A DNA stretch of 6,116 bases from Dehalococcoidia bacterium. GTDB lineage: Bacteria > Chloroflexota > Dehalococcoidia > Lucifugimonadales > JAGWBF01. The notes beneath the pieces are model-generated. The model did not search any database, was not told the DNA's origin, and saw only the letters and a list, made by a program, of their open reading frames with translations. Location of the stretch: assembly GCA_021296015.1 (NCBI GenBank), contig JAGWBG010000098.1, forward strand, positions 1 through 6,116, given 5' to 3'. Each line of letters opens with the position of its first letter. Position 1 is the stretch's first letter. The translations under genes and the position numbers were made by a program. Of this stretch, positions 5,942 through 6,116 are shown one piece after another.

Positions 5942-5971
5942 ATTATATAGATGGGGACTCGTGAATGGCAA
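5942..5971 (-). promoter_or_regulatory. Sigma-70-type promoter of mazG
   Basis: On the - strand, TTGCCA (5971-5966), an 18-base spacer and a perfect TATAAT (5947-5942). Transcription would begin near 5935, giving a leader of about 47 bases before the mazG ATG. Confidence 0.7.
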
Positions 5972-6009
5972 GGCTGCCGGAAGCGCGGAAAATGTGTTAA
6001 CGTATCATC

Positions 6010-6116
6010 ATGGTTGGAAACAAAAGCGGAACGATTGCCACCCGGATATTGGTAGTCCTATTCGTGATGGCCGTTCCCCTCTTTCTGGTTACCAATAGTG
6101 TGACCTGGGCCGTAAA
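6010..6116 (+). CDS. Integral membrane protein, probable DUF1461/TIGR01906 family (3' partial)
   Basis: Only the first 35 codons are in the window. After a short basic start (MVGNKSGTIATR) comes a hydrophobic helix, about residues 13-28, with VPLFLVTNSVTWAV at its end. The pattern of a first membrane helix with an internal Pro, followed by a TNSVxWAV-like stretch, resembles the N-terminus of DUF1461 integral membrane proteins, whose function is unknown. This match is from memory over few residues. A stop codon in frame at 5998-6000 rules out an earlier start. No convincing Shine-Dalgarno site or promoter is visible on this strand, so it may use a weak or leaderless start. Confidence 0.55.
   Translation, partial: MVGNKSGTIATRILVVLFVMAVPLFLVTNSVTWAV

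Noticed and set aside
1..6116. CRISPR arrays, insertion sequences, defence or biosynthetic clusters
   Set aside because: No regularly spaced repeats, transposase motifs or multi-gene defence or synthase modules were seen in either strand.

Overview
The window (about 55% G+C by eye) reads as ordinary free-living bacterial chromosome. It holds six complete or nearly complete protein genes, one tRNA gene and the first 35 codons of another gene. I see no phage, insertion sequence, CRISPR array or plasmid function. My best guess for the source is a Chloroflexota-like bacterium (Dehalococcoidia or SAR202 type). This rests on remembered resemblance of the HNH protein and of the membrane protein at the right edge, plus use of a TTG start. 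It is a low-confidence inference.

Left part, + strand: an isocitrate lyase/PEP-mutase-family gene (cut at its 5' end) is followed after 61 bases by a malate synthase gene. Together they form a glyoxylate-shunt pair: isocitrate is cleaved to succinate and glyoxylate, and glyoxylate is condensed with acetyl-CoA to malate. That would allow growth on acetate, fatty acids or other C2-yielding substrates. After a small promoter region with a dyad and a direct repeat comes a 76-residue glutaredoxin-like protein with a CxxS active site and a TTG start. It is followed by a hairpin and then a tRNA-Asp(GTC) gene with its own near-consensus promoter and an encoded CCA end.

Right part, - strand, converging on the tRNA: mazG (nucleotide pyrophosphohydrolase) has its own good promoter. 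Downstream are a gamma-butyrobetaine-hydroxylase-like Fe(II)/2-oxoglutarate dioxygenase and, 20 bases further, a stand-alone HNH nuclease. Directly after the HNH stop codon, in the same frame, lie 30 more codons that encode a Gly-rich start and one very hydrophobic segment. No standard gene call covers this stretch, and it is the oddest thing in the window. At the far right, divergent from mazG, begins an integral membrane protein, probably of the DUF1461 (TIGR01906) family.

The genes do not form one system: a C2-assimilation operon, housekeeping genes (tRNA, mazG) and a dioxygenase/HNH pair simply sit next to one another. I found no convincing previously undescribed system. The best leads are the hydrophobic tail after HNH, the divergent malate synthase paired with a mixed-motif isocitrate lyase, and the operator-like dyad before the glutaredoxin gene.
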